NCBI RefSeq assembly: GCF_964656455.1
Contig: NC_135720.1
Coordinates: forward strand, 52,354,598 to 52,418,597
Direction: 5' to 3'
DNA: 64,000 nucleotides
Source: Halichoerus grypus
Lineage: Eukaryota > Chordata > Mammalia > Carnivora > Phocidae
Shown here one piece after another: positions 43,425 to 55,266 of the stretch. Under the pieces are notes generated by a model. It worked only from the letters and a program-made list of their open reading frames with translations. It was not told where the DNA came from and searched no databases. The position numbers and the translations under genes are program-made. The stretch's first letter is position 1. Every line of letters begins with the position of its first letter.

Positions 43425-45164
43425 GTGAGTCTTGCCGGCAGCTGCCCGCGGACCCGCGCAGGCCCCGCCGGCCCCTCTGGGCCGCGCCGCCCCCGCCCAG
43501 CCCAGCCCAGCCCAGCCCAGCCCCCAGCGTCGGGGTGATCATCCAGCCCGGCCGAACCTAGCGTCCAGGCGTCCGCCGCTGGCGGGGCCCGGCTCGGCGG
43601 TGTTTCCCTCGGTTCCTCTCGGAGCTCCTCTCCATCCCCCGTTTCATTGTCTTTTTCAGGAGTTTCGCTTCGCTCCCTCTAACCCATTGTTCTGGGCGCT
43701 CCTTGCAGCCTCCTCCTGCCTCTTTGTCTTCTCTGCCTCTGATTTTATTGGTTATTTTTCTATATGGAGGGAGCAGGATGGGATGGGGAGGATGGGAATT
43801 GGGAGGTGAGAGAAGAGTTGGCAAAGGAGGAAGCCGAATGTGCAGGCAACTCTGAGCCCCTTAGCCAGAGTCCTCTTCCCTCACACCCCTGTTTCCCTCT
43901 TGCAGCTGTCGTTACAGATGTTTTGGGCACCGTCTGAGCTGGGTGGCATGCTTTGGACTCCCAACTGAGCTCACCAGTCGCCCCTCCCCCCGTCCCTTTC
44001 CCCTGTTGCTCTTTCATTTGTTCACTAACACTGTGGGGTTGGAAGCAATGCAGTTATTCCCCTTAGCAACAATAGGCTGTTCTCTATTTCCTTTTCTTTG
44101 GAGTTTCCTGTTTATGGCGGAAAAAGTGCAAGTATGAAGGATTAAGTCTAGTAGGTAGTTAGGTAGCTGGTCCATTCGCTTTTAGTTCTAAATCTTTAGA
44201 CATTAAACACGTGGGATTAGAACACAAAATAATATAGATTCTTTTGGAGGCATTTTATGTTGCACTGTACTAGGATATATGACAAGTGATAATCTTAAAG
44301 CTGATGGAACTGCCAGGCCCTAATAGGTTATTTAACAGTAACTAGTAGGTTTTGAGTATTAACATTTAGGGAAAGGAGGTACGCTAACTTGATTAAGCGT
44401 CTTCTTTGAAGTTGGGTGTGGTGGAAGTCTAGGTTGTCCAGGTTATATATTCTGTTTGGGGGAGATTGTTAACAGTGAAGCATTGAATCAGCTCAGAACT
44501 TGTTATGCTTTAAGACTGACTCAAATGCCCTGTAAAATTCTTGAGTTACATAATGGAATTAAATTGAGTTTAGGATAAATAACAAAGGATTCCATTTTTT
44601 AGTACATTCTATAGTTTAAATATCCATTAGGTGCAGAAATCTGCCCAAAGTTACCAGTTTTCTTATTCAGTGGACAGTTTATGAAAATTGGATTTTGGAC
44701 TCTTGTGCCTTCTTTTCCTAAGTGTATTTAAATTTAAATGGGTTCTTTGGACAGTGGTTGTATATAAATGATTAAGTCTTAATATTGTAATGGTTTCCCT
44801 TATCTGCAAAACCTAGGCCATTCTAATAATTTTATTTTGAATTAAAAATGCACTTTTCAGTATAGTAGTTTATTTTCACTTAACCCTTTGTGTGTGCATC
44901 TGGTTGTGTGGAAGACAAAAGGGTATTGGGAGAGTAGGTAGGTTTGGTTAGAATGTGTTACGAGAAGCTGCTGGTTTCAGAAATTAGTCATTTTAATCTA
45001 CACTGGATTTCTGAAATTTGAAAGTCCTATTTTTGTGGTGGGTTTTATTTATGAAATTATGAAATTTGCCTGATAACTTACAGGCAAGTTATACTTGAGC
45101 TCCTTCAGCATATAGTTGGTCTTTGGAAAAGTGGTAGGGAATTAATAGTGACTATAAGTTATGG
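43425..45164 (+). other. SEC63: SEC63 intron 1, 5' part
   Basis: Start of the 15,754-base intron 1. The first 150 bases continue the CpG island and include a short CCCAG tandem repeat (about 43,496-43,524). A pyrimidine-rich stretch follows and then unique AT-rich sequence in which I recognise no repeat or exon. Long open frames here are chance frames in GC-rich DNA. Confidence 0.7.
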
Positions 45165-45330
45165 CCTTCAAATGTCACTTTATTTAATCCTCTTAAAACA
45201 CATTGAAGTAGGTACTATTATTATTATCTCTATCCTTATGTGAAGAAACTGGAGTTTAGAGAGCTTAAGTAACTTTCTTCTTCGTGGTGGAGCTCAGTCT
45301 GCTTAGCTTCAAAGTCCTCTGTTGTCTCCA
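45165..45330 (-). repeat. MIR, minus strand, in intron 1
   Basis: TTTATTTAATCCTCTTAAAA, AGTAGGTACTATTATTATTA and AAACTGGAGTTTAGAGAGCT. Confidence 0.75.
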
Positions 45331-45484
45331 TATTGCTAGATAGAAAGGTGTTGATTTGCCCCTACTTTACCTCTGGCTCTCTGCTTCAGGCTTGCCTTAG
45401 TAAATGTGCATGTGTTGATGTATTTGTTTGGTTTTGCTCACAACTGCACTGTGAAGATTAAGGTGGACACTTAAATGCTATTCT

Positions 45485-45708
45485 TTTTTTTTTTTTTTTA
45501 AAGATTTTATTTATTTATTTGACAGAGATCGAGAGAGAGAGAGAGCGCACAAGTAGGCAGAGAGGCAGGCAGAGAGGAAGGCAGAGGGAGAGGGAGAAGC
45601 AGACTCTCCACTGAGCAGGGAGCCCGACGCGGGGCTCGATCCCAGGACCCCGGGATCATGACCTGAGCCGAAGGCAGCCGCTTAACCGACTGAGCCACCC
45701 AGGCGCCC
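45485..45708 (-). mobile_element. Can-SINE, antisense in SEC63 intron 1
   Basis: Long T tract then AAAGATTTTATTTATTTATT and TTGACAG; head CACCCAGGCGCCCC at right. Duplication CTTAAATGCTATTCT at 45,470 and 45,709, perfect. Confidence 0.97.
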
Positions 45709-46220
45709 CTTAAATGCTATTCTAATCATCATGAAAATTGGTGGACACCACTTGGACTATTTTTGTGTATCTACCATAATTGAGTTGTTTCTTTAGGATT
45801 ACAGTGCTATTAAAAGGATGTTTTTATCATAATGACTTTTTTCTGAAGTTCAGTTTGCAATGTCTTGAATATCAAAGAGAAATCTTAGAATTATTAGGTT
45901 CACCCAAAGCTCTGAAAAAGGTTTTTTTTTTTTTCAGATGTTTGCAGCAAAATAATTTGGTGACTTGTATCAACAGGAGGCTACTTAAAATCTTGATTCT
46001 TCTCACTTAGAAAATAGTCATTAATATGGCATATTAATTTGGAATATTAATTTGTTTGATTATTGCTGCTGTTTTAGACCCTCGAGGGCTTGTAAAGGTA
46101 GAGACACTGTACTGTCTTTCTGAAATCTTAACAATTCTGAAATACATATTTCCTCAAGGGTTTTGAAAAAAGGATGTGGACCTGTAGTAATATTTTTGAT
46201 TAACACAACCGGATATTTTA

Positions 46221-46401
46221 TTTTATTTTATTTTTTTAAGATTTTATTTATTTATTCATGAGAGACAGAGAGAGAGAGAGGCAGAGGGAGAAGCAGGCTC
46301 CCAAGGAGCAGGGAGCCCGATGCGGGACTCGATCCCAGGACCCTGAGATCATGACCTGAGCCGAAGGCAGATGCTTAACCATCTGAGCCACCCAGGCGCC
46401 C
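46221..46401 (-). mobile_element. Can-SINE, antisense in SEC63 intron 1
   Basis: TTTTTTAAGATTTTATTTAT at left, head CACCCAGGCGCCC at right. Duplication CACAACCGGATATTTTA / CACAACAGGATATTTTA. Confidence 0.96.
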
Positions 46402-46418
46402 CACAACAGGATATTTTA

Positions 46419-47045
46419 ATACTTGATTTTGAAGCTTATTTTATTTCATTTTCCTGTGAAACTATAAGTAACCAAATACAAAAATGTTGGCATAGGAGTT
46501 TGAATTTCAGAGTTCTTATGGCAATCTTGACTTTTCAGAGATACTCTCTGTAGGAAAGCATGAAAAGGTTTTCTTTGCCAGTAAGTATACATTTTTAAAG
46601 TCCAGTGTAAGTAATCTTTGTTTAGTTTTTTAAAAAGATGATACATGTGGGTCTTTTAGTTTCAAGGTTTAGTTGTTTCAGTGTTGCTCTTCTGGAATTA
46701 TTGGGCTCTTGAGTCCATTAGCATGGCACCATTTCACAGACGGTAAAATCTAGGGTTTGAGAAATAGAAGTAGCTTGGTCATTGGCATATTTGATATGTT
46801 AATTGAAGTTACTCTATTATCCGGAACACTAATGGAATCCTTTTGCCTCGATTTTTGTCTAATCTGGGCTAAGTGCACACAATTAATACCCCTTTTAGTA
46901 GTTGAGGGGTCCTATTTATCTTACTCTCCTGGTTGTTTGCAAATTGGCTGAATAAGTTGACTGAATACTTTTTCAGACCATTATGGACAAAAGCTCTGGA
47001 TGAAGTAATAACAGAGGGTTTAGATTTCCTTAAAACAGTGGTTCT
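46419..47045 (+). other. SEC63 intron 1, unassigned
   Basis: No repeat or exon recognised. Confidence 0.4.
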
Positions 47046-47049
47046 CAAC

Positions 47050-47190
47050 CCTGGCTCCACATTAGAATCACTTGGGGAGCTTTTAAAAACACTTTTACCC
47101 ACCCCCAGATATTCTGATTTAATTGGTCTGGAGTGGGTGCTGTGTATTGGTTTTTTAAAAGGTCCCTATGTGATTGTAAATTGTAGCTAG
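47050..47190 (+). repeat. MER5A DNA transposon relic
   Basis: CAGTGGTTCTCAACCCTGGC terminal repeat, CATTAGAATCACTTGGGGAG and AGATATTCTGATTTAATTGG. Non-autonomous hAT-Charlie element. Confidence 0.85.
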
Positions 47191-47629
47191 CAAAGGGGAG
47201 AACTCCCTTGGTAGTGGTCTTTTGCCGGAGTTGTCATTTTGGGAGATGGTGTATTTTTATATGTGCTCTTTGCTAAAAAACAAAAATCACTAATGCCTTA
47301 CTTAGCCTTTTTGTTTTACATAGTTAAGAAGCACTTATTGTAGAACAGTGCTGTAAAGTTCCTGTAGTTGAAAGCCGAATATATATCTTAAAACAACGTT
47401 AATAATATAGGTTTACAATGGTATTTGACAAGAGGAAACTGCTTGTAATTATTAGAATTTCAGATAATCAAGAACATGCTTTTATTTGTCCCATAGGTGA
47501 AGGCTTATTGATCCTTTGAATTGAGATAAATTATATCATTACCTTTTCCAAGTTTTTGTTTTTTCAACTCCTTGACTGTATTTTTTTTAAACTTATTTGA
47601 CCTTACCCCGTATCTTTTTCAAAACTGCC
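47191..47629 (+). other. SEC63 intron 1, unassigned
   Basis: No feature recognised. Confidence 0.4.
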
Positions 47630-47805
47630 TGGTTTTGAAACCTGTCTGGATCTGCTGCTTTGCTAACAGTGTGATCTTAGGCAAGTTATTTAACTTCTGT
47701 GTTTTTAGTTTACTCATCTATAAAATAGAGACAGTGAGTTTTTTGTTTTACAGAATTAAAATGAGGATTAAACAAATAGATATACTGTACTCAGGTTTTT
47801 TCCCC
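47630..47805 (+). repeat. MIR, plus strand, in intron 1
   Basis: GTGTGATCTTAGGCAAGTTA, TTTACTCATCTATAAAATAG and AAAATGAGGATTAAACAAAT. Confidence 0.75.
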
Positions 47806-48489
47806 ATGGTTTGAAAGGATTAATGAAACTTTAAAAAAAGTTACATTTCTTTATTCTTTGCTTGCCCCCTCTCAAGCAGTGTACAAGTGATTCAGCTTTC
47901 TGATGGGAATGTGAGTAGGAGTCCACTTTTAGTGCTTACTAGTGTAGTAAGAAAACTCTGAATTTGGAAAGTTAGAAGTTTTGGTTTTAAGTTCCAGCCC
48001 AGTCCCTATTTTGTTATTTCTGAACTCAGTCTTATTTTCTAGGTACAATAATAATAATATGCCCTATAAGAAGTGATTATGAGAAGCAAAGCAATAAATG
48101 CATATAAACATGCTTGCAAAACCAAACACAGTGTAGAAATTCCTTCATTTAGTAGATATTTATAGGGCATTAACTCTGTGCTAGATGCTGCTTCTAGGTG
48201 ATGGATCAGATCTTTTCAGCGCATATAACATTTTTCTTAATAAGTTGTATATACACAGTGCAGAAAAGCACACACACACAAAAACAGAACAAACATTGCT
48301 TGTAATCCCATCACCCAGAGGTAATGAAACATTTTGGTGTATGTACCTTTCTTTTTTTCATCCTGTGGGGATGACTTTAAACATGGTCCTTCCTCTTGGT
48401 GGGGAAGGCCCTACACCCCCCTCCAGCTTGAGACAGATAATAGTGATTGTCCTCATCTCAGCTCTGCTGCTGTCCATTTGAATATTTGC
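47806..48489 (+). other. SEC63 intron 1, unassigned
   Basis: Old repeat traces only (AGTAGATATTTATAGGGCAT at about 48,152). No exon recognised. Confidence 0.35.
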
Positions 48490-48665
48490 TATCCCCAAGG
48501 TGGGTATGCTGAAAGCACTCACAATAGCACTTTGAGCTAGACTCGGGTATTATCCCAGTTTTACTAATGAGAAAACTAAGTCCTAGAGAAGGAAGCCAAT
48601 TTACCTAAACCCATATAGCCTCTGGTTGGAAGATTGGGTGTTGGATCCAAACCTGTTTTAATGCT
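48490..48665 (-). repeat. MIR, minus strand, in intron 1
   Basis: GGTATTATCCCAGTTTTACT, AACTAAGTCCTAGAGAAGG and GGTGTTGGATCCAAACCTG. Confidence 0.7.
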
Positions 48666-48739
48666 AGAGTTTTTCTTGTTAGCCGTTACTCTTATACTGC
48701 TTTCTGTAATTAATATAGCGCATTATAGTAAGTATTAAA

Positions 48740-49330
48740 ATGGTAAGTGGAAAGTGCTGTGGGAGCACAGAAGAAGGAATGAATAATTCTGTTTGGGGAT
48801 TTGGGTGTTTCATGCAGAGAAGGTGATTTGAGATAGGTCATAAAGGGTAAGTGGGGAAGTGTATTCCTTATGTAGGAGAAAGTATATGCAAAAGCATGGA
48901 GATGTTCAATAAATGGTAAAAATTTAATGTGCCCTTAAGAGTAAATCAGCCATTTTAAGGAAGCTTATACTTTGTTTTGTAAGTTATTGGGTAAACAGTG
49001 GAAGTTTCTAAATAGTTAATGACATGGTCAGTTTTGCCATTTTAGGAAGCTTATATTTTATCTTGTAAGATATTGGGTAGACAGTAGAGTTTTTAAAGTA
49101 GGGTAATGACTTGGTCAGTTTTGCTTTTGTGGAGCATTGTGTGGAGAATGATTTGGCAGAAGAGGGTGGAAGGTGGTGGTTGCTGGGTAGGGAAAAACTA
49201 GATGGAGGAGGAGTCCATTTCAGAGGCTTATTAGTCCATTGAAATGTAGGGGAATGGGCAGATTAGAAAGAGAATTCTAAGACAGCTTGGACTATTTATA
49301 TGGAATATAGAAGTACCTTGGAGGGAATGA
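48740..49330 (+). repeat. Unassigned ancient repeat with internal tandem duplication
   Basis: GGAAAGTGCTGTGGGAGCAC, GAGATAGGTCATAAAGGGTA, GCAAAAGCATGGAGATG and TGTGGAGAATGATTTGGCAG follow the GA-rich family. Confidence 0.55.
48949..49122 (+). repeat. Tandem duplication, two 87-base units
   Basis: Unit 1 (48,949-49,035) and unit 2 (49,036-49,122) both run GCCATTTTA...GGAAGCTTATA...TTGGGTA.ACAGT...TAATGAC.TGGTCAGTTTT, about 80% identical by eye. Confidence 0.85.
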
Positions 49331-49717
49331 GAGTGGAGTGCAGATTTTGAATTTTCACTTATTTCTGTCTTTGCTTATTTCTCCCTCTCTTAAAAGCTGT
49401 TTGGTGTTTGGCTCAATAATAACCTACTTTTATCAGTTTGGGGATTGAGTGCAGGGAAAAAGATGGGGATGATCATTTTTATTTAAAATGAAATATTGGC
49501 CTTATTTATTGATTTATCTTGATTTCTAATTACAGTAGAGTTGATTATCTCAAGCTCTTGTTGAGTGGATTTTAACAGAAAAAAACTGGCTAATATCAGC
49601 TTTGTGTTCACAGGAGAATATTTTATGAATGTTCATACTTTATTTAGAGCATATATTCTTCCTAAGACTTTAGATCTTGAAGGGATACTAGAGATCTGAG
49701 AAGTTTGAGTCATTTTA

Positions 49718-49887
49718 TTTATTTATTTTAAGGTTATTTTTTTATTTGAGAGAGCAAGAGAGAGTATGAGCGGGGGTGGGGGTCGGGGTGTGGGAGAGGG
49801 AGATGCGAGGGGCTCCATCCCAGAACCCTGGGATCATGACTTGAGGGGAAGGCAGATGCTTAACCAACTGAGCCACCCAGGTGCCCC
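49718..49887 (-). mobile_element. Can-SINE, antisense in SEC63 intron 1
   Basis: TTTATTTATTTTAAGGTTAT at left, head CACCCAGGTGCCCC at right. Perfect duplication AGTTTGAGTCATTTTA at 49,702 and 49,888. Confidence 0.96.
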
Positions 49888-49903
49888 AGTTTGAGTCATT
49901 TTA

Positions 49904-50469
49904 AAATAAAGTCATTCCCCTCTGTGTTCTATCCTGACAGAAAGGGGTATCAGACATGTACTGTATGTGCACTTAAGTCCTACACAGTAGAGGGGACCAG
50001 CAGGCACGTTGGCAGTATGAATTATGGTACAACATTTAGGCTTTGTAGATGTGGTGACAAACAATGGATTAGTAAATGCATTGCGTACAATTGTTTTTAT
50101 TTAAAGGTCATTTTGCATACTTGCTTGATCTTGGAAGAACCTGAAAAACAAAGATAGGCTTATTTTCATTTTCTCAGATATTTGTTCCCTTAGTCATACT
50201 TTTTATTTAGACATAGAGGAGGTCACAACAAATATATCTATATTGTAATTGGACTTCATTTTAAAGAATGTTTACTATCATCAGACTATCTGCACCATCT
50301 CACCATCACATTGTTTCTTTGAAAAGTGTTATTGGTTATTCATTCTCTTAAGAAGGTGTTTCTTACATTTTGAGAATTGTGTTTGTGTCAGTATGGATGG
50401 AAGGGATTTTCTCATGTAGATTCCAGATTTTTTTGGCTTTAGGTTTTTTGCTTGTTTAGTTAAATCTAG
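49904..50469 (+). other. SEC63 intron 1, unassigned
   Basis: No feature recognised. Confidence 0.4.
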
Positions 50470-51290
50470 TAGTTATTGATTGAACCTTCACTGTTTGCCT
50501 ATACTGGGAAGGCAGAAGATAAGAATATGAATGCAGTGTATATCTTGTTTACAAGATTTTATTTTGATAGCATTTGCAATCCAGGTAGGGTGGGAGGATT
50601 AGGATTAGACAAATACATGAATTATTATATCCAGAGCACAACAAAGGAAATGTAAGAAAAGTGAAAACAAGTGCTGTGGAAGTTAGCTAGATTAAGTATT
50701 TACATCTGGTTGGGAATGATAGTGGGGATCTAGAGGTATTTTGACTAAACTATTAAAGGATAAGAAAGATTTAATGGGTAGAATGGTGGGGTTGGTAGTG
50801 CAAAGAAATCACATGAGGGAGGCACCTGGCTGGCTCAGTTGGTTCAGCATGTGACTCTTGATCTCAGAGTCATGAGTTTGAAGCCCCACGTTGGGTGTAG
50901 AGATTACTTAAAAATAAAATCTTAAATAAAAAAAAATCACATGAGGAAAAGTACAGAGGCTGGAAAGCATGGAATGTATTCAAAGTACAGATCAGTTGAA
51001 GCAGAATTCATTCAGGGAATAAGTGAGAAAAGGCCGGAAAAGTTGATTTAAGTCATATGGTGGAGAATCTTATATGCCTAGCTGAAGAGTTTATGTGTGA
51101 TTTGGTTGACAGTATGTCATTTTGGGACATTTTAGAATGTATTTTTACAGTTGTGGTGTATATGAATTAATGTAATAACATCTCATAGAATGAGAAAGAA
51201 CAGAGATTAAGAAGCAGACAGGAGATAATGAGGGCCTGAACAGTGGTCGTGGCAATAGGAAGATAAGTGACATACTTGAGATGTTACTGA
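50470..51290 (+). repeat. Unassigned ancient repeat, split by a Can-SINE
   Basis: CTATACTGGGAAGGCAGAAG, CAGAGGCTGGAAAGCATGGA, GGTGGAGAATCTTATATGCC and GGGCCTGAACAGTGGTCGTG match the GA-rich family in order. Confidence 0.5.
50819..50933 (+). mobile_element. Can-SINE, older short form, plus strand
   Basis: GAGGCACCTGGCTGGCTCAG head, GACTCTTGATCTCAGAGTC, TGTAGAGATTACTTAAAAAT. Perfect duplication AAATCACATGAGG at 50,806 and 50,934. Confidence 0.96.
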
Positions 51291-51317
51291 GGTGGAATCT
51301 TTCTTTTTTTTTTTTTT

Positions 51318-52440
51318 AATTATGTTGGTAAGGTATATATAATGTAAAATTTATAGTTTTAGCCATTTTATTTTTTTTATTTTTATTTTTTTTTTTAAGA
51401 TTTTATTTATTTATTTGACAGAGAGAGAGATAGTGAGAGCAGGAACACAAGCAGGGGGAGTGGGAGAGGGAGAAGCAGGCTTCCTGCCAAGCAGGGAGCC
51501 CAGTGTGGGACTCGATCCCAGGACCCTGGGATCATGACCTGAGCCGAAGGCAGACGCCTAACGACTGAGCCACCCAGGTGCCCTAGTTTTAGCCATTTTA
51601 AATGAACAATTCAATAACATTAATTACATTTACAATGTTGTGCAGCCATCACTGCTGTTTACATTTTTCATCACCCCAAACTCTACCTGTTGAGCAGTAA
51701 CTCCCCATTCTTTCTTTCCTACAGCCCCTGAAAAACTCTAATTTATTATTTGTCTCTATAAATTTGCCTATTCTAGATACCTCATGTAGGTGGAATCATA
51801 CAATATTTGTCCTTTTGTGTCTAGCTTATTTCATTTAGCATAATGTTTTCAGGATTCATCCATGTTGTAGTATGTATCAGAACTTCATTCTTTTTATGGC
51901 TGAATAATATTCCATTGTATGGATATACCACATTTTTATTCACCTGTTGATGAACACTTGGGTTGTTTCCCCTCTTTGTCTATTGTGAATAATGCTGTAG
52001 TGAACATTGCCATACAGGTATCTGTCTAAGTACTTACTTTCAGTTCTTTTGGGTATATTCCTAGGAGTGGAATTGCCAGGTCATATGGTAATTCTATGTT
52101 TAGCTTTTTGAGGAACTGCCAAACTGTTTGCCACAGTAGCTGCACCATTTACATTTCTACCAGCAGCATACATGGGTTCCAATTTCTGCATATACTCTTC
52201 AACACTTATTTTTCTTTTTTAAAAAATTGTAGCCATTGTAATAGATGTGATGAAGTGGTATTTCACTATGGTTTTGATTTGCATTTCCCTAGTAGCTAAT
52301 GATGTTGAGCATCATTTCCTTTGTCTGTTGGCCATTTGTGTATGTTCTTTGGAGAAATGTCCATTCAAATCCTTTTGCTGTGCAAAAGCTTTTTATTTTG
52401 GTGTAGTCCCAATAGTTTATTTTCACTTTTATTTTCCTTA
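51318..52440 (-). mobile_element. L1 3' region, antisense in SEC63 intron 1, split by a Can-SINE
   Basis: ATTATGTTGGTAAGGTATAT, then GGATTCATCCATGTTGTAGT, GGCTGAATAATATTCCATTG, AGGAACTGCCAAACTGTTTG, GATGTTGAGCATCATTTCCT: reverse-complement L1 ORF2 end and 3' UTR. No intact frame. Confidence 0.88.
51371..51583 (-). mobile_element. Can-SINE, antisense in SEC63 intron 1, inside L1
   Basis: TTTTTTTAAGATTTTATTTA, TTGACAGAGAGAGAGATAG, head CACCCAGGTGCCC at right. Perfect 17-base duplication TAGTTTTAGCCATTTTA at 51,354 and 51,584. Confidence 0.97.
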
Positions 52441-52469
52441 TCCTATATCTATTCTTTAGTGATTATTTG

Positions 52470-52590
52470 CTATTCCTTTGTACCATTTGTAACTGTAGGC
52501 AAGTTACTTAACTTCTCTGAGCCTCAGTTTTTTAAGTATAATACGTACATATATATCCCCAGGATTATTAGGACATCTTAATGAGAAAAT
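52470..52590 (+). repeat. MIR, plus strand
   Basis: TGTAGGCAAGTTACTTAACT and TCTCTGAGCCTCAGTTTTTT. Confidence 0.65.
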
Positions 52591-52594
52591 TCAT

Positions 52595-53135
52595 GCATTT
52601 AACAAATATTTATTAGGCATGTACTATTTGCCAGGCATTGTGTTAGGCAGTGGAATGTGGGGTAAACAATGTAGGTGGGATCTCTATTCTCTTGAAGCTT
52701 ACCTCCTAGTGTGGGGGAGATGATTGACATACTACATGTAAACAGTAAAATATTAGATAGTGATATATACTGTATAGAGAAGTAGGATATTCAGAGAAAG
52801 TCTTCTTGGGAATGTTCCTTCAAGCTGAGTGATGTAAGGAAGCCAGTCATTCAGAGATCGGAATTGGGCGGGAAAAGCCTGTTACTGCCTGGATGAACAG
52901 TTGTGTGTGTACAAGAGCCTTTAAGCCAAAAACAAGTTGGTCATAGTCCATGAACAGAGAAGACCAGAGTGGCGGGAGTTTGCCAGCTGAAGAGAATAAT
53001 CTGGGATAAAGTCAGAGAGGGGGCTGGGGTGCAGAGCATGTTTGTAAGCCAGGGTAAGAAGCTTGGATTTTAAGTTCAATGGGAAGCTATTGAAGGTTTT
53101 TAAGCAGAGAAGTGACAAGATCTTGACTTAATATT
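52595..53135 (+). repeat. Unassigned ancient repeat
   Basis: TTTGCCAGGCATTGTGTTAG, TCTTGAAGCTTACCTCCTAG, TAAGAAGCTTGGATTTTAAG, CAATGGGAAGCTATTGAAGG and AGAAGTGACAAGATC in family order. Confidence 0.6.
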
Positions 53136-53274
53136 CTCCTATTTCTTAATGAGATGAAAATAGTTTTTGGCCACCTTGCTTATTTATCCTTTTACAGACG
53201 ATGTCTTTTCTACTTAAAATGTTTAATTAAAAAATTTTAGTTGCATATTTAAAAAATCACATACTATAAAATAT

Positions 53275-53640
53275 CATACGGATGGTCCCGGGTCATAATG
53301 GTTCAACTTATGATATTTGGACTGTAAAGTGTGAAATTGATACACATTCAGTGGAAACTGTGCTTCGAATTTTGAATTTTGGTCTTTTTCTGGGCTGGCG
53401 GTACGTGGTACAGTACTCTCATGATGCTGGGCAGCAGTGAACCACAGCTCCCAGTCAGCTATGTGATCATGGGGGTAAACGACTGACACACTTACAACCA
53501 TTCCATACTATATGCCCATTCTGTTTTTTACTTTCAGTACAGCATTTAATAAGTTACCTAGATTTCCTTCTCGTGTGTAGGTGGCAGATGAACCCAAGTT
53601 TCTGAAACCTTCCGATTTAGATAATCTGTGATTGTGTGCA
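53275..53640. repeat. DNA-transposon-like relic, family unsure
   Basis: GGTCATAATGGTTCAACTTA, TTGATACACATTCAGTGGAA and ACTTTCAGTACAGCATTTAA resemble an old repeat whose ends read 'tacgatggttcgactta'; possibly Tigger/pogo type. Confidence 0.4.
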
Positions 53641-55031
53641 CTGGTGGTGGTGAGTAGTGTTTACTCAGTCCTCTGTTCATCCCAAATCCAAATGGTTCTG
53701 ACCTCACCTTGAGAATGACACATTTTGGCTACCTATTCAGATTCAAGTTAAGATCATAACAGAAGCTTTAGTTTCTCTCAGTGTATTTTGAGATTAGGAT
53801 GATTTAGGTGAGCTATAGTTTTGGAGGTCTAGAGCAGTGAGTCTCAATTTTTCACTAACAGATTATCATTCTCATGCCTCTTCTCTTTTGCAGCATTCTG
53901 GGAACCAAACCGCACTATTATAGTAAAATGTGTTTTCCTATTTTTTAAAATTAATAAAACGAAATTGTCCCAACAGTGAGTGAGCCAGTATCATCATGGT
54001 GAGGTGATATAGTCTCAACTAGCTGCAGAAGGACTTTGGGTAGCTAGAAAACTAATGTATAATGTCTTTTAGACTTTTTGGATTATTGAATATAACCTTT
54101 TAACTCTTGGTACTATTTTCTTGGACCCCCGAGGGATTTAGGAATAGTTTTAGTAGTCACTGAATTTTGGAAAGAGAAGTGTGGTACTTTTTTCTTTTAA
54201 ATAAATTATGTTCTCTCTATATCATTTAGCCTTGTTAATTTAAGTAATCTATATTATAAGGCATTCCAAAATTTGTTTCTCAGTGATTTTTATAATTTTC
54301 ACAATATCAAAATATATATTGATATATTTATTTGAACTGAAAAATGAAGTCATACTTTTTTTTTGACCAAGTTTGATTTGTCTAATTGATTTAATTAAAA
54401 TGAGGGCTGCCTTTGCCAATTTGGTTATATAGGGTATGTTTTCTATAAATTGAATGATTCAAGGTAATCTGCAGCTTCCAAGTTTCAACAAAATATACTT
54501 AAATTAGAAGATAAAGCTATTTTGTCTGATGTGTCGGATTGGCAAAAATGTACTTTTCATTTTTAAAAATAAGTTTTGGTATTTATGGGATATTTATAAG
54601 CTTATAAGTGACAGCATAGCAGATCTTTTACTCTCATTTTAGTAATTTATCAACTTAAAATATTTATGTTTTCTTGATAACACCAAAAAAGTAGCATCAC
54701 ATTTTAACATCTGAAAGTTTATAGATGTCAAACCTGAGTATGATAAACTTACTGATGTTCTTTGGCAATATGTGCTAAAGCATTTAGAGGTGAGGCATCT
54801 TGATGTCTGCAGTTTACAGGAAGATAGTTCAGATAAAAAAGAGTGGGAGGGGAAAAAGGAAACTAGAGGTAAGGCTAAGAGCTGCAAAATGTTAATATTC
54901 GGTGAAAGGTATTGTTCATTGTAATATTCTTTGAACTTTTCTGAAGGTTTGAAGATTTTTGAAATAAAAAGTTAGGAAAAAATAGTCACGGGGAATAAAA
55001 ATTAATTTTAAGAGACATTTGTCAGTATCAT
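53641..55031 (+). other. SEC63 intron 1, mostly unassigned
   Basis: AT-rich. Bases 54,905-54,985 (TTTCTGAAGGTTTGAAGAT...AATAAAAAGTTAGG) look like an L1 3' end. No exon recognised. Confidence 0.4.
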
Positions 55032-55047
55032 AAGAAATGACTTATCA

Positions 55048-55250
55048 TGGGGCGCCTGGGTGGCTTAGTCGTTAAGCGTCTGCCTTCGGCTCAGGTCATG
55101 ATCCTAGGGTCCTGGGATTGAGCCCCGCATCGGGCTCCCTGCTCCGCGGGGCGCCTGCTTCTCCCTCTCCCACTCTCCCTGCTTATGTTCCCTCTCTCGC
55201 TGTGTCTCTCTCTGTCAAATGAATAAATAAAATCTTTAAAAAAAAAAAAA
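55048..55250 (+). mobile_element. Can-SINE, sense in SEC63 intron 1
   Basis: GGGGCGCCTGGGTGGCTTAG head, TAGTCGTTAAG subfamily, young body, A15 tail. Perfect 16-base duplication AAGAAATGACTTATCA at 55,032 and 55,251. Confidence 0.97.
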
Positions 55251-55266
55251 AAGAAATGACTTATCA

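Noticed and set aside
43425..43809. Frames reading from SEC63 exon 1 into intron 1
   Set aside because: The strong donor GTGAGT and exact phase match to exon 2 show the exon ends at 43,424. The Pro/Ala-rich extension is GC-rich intron sequence.
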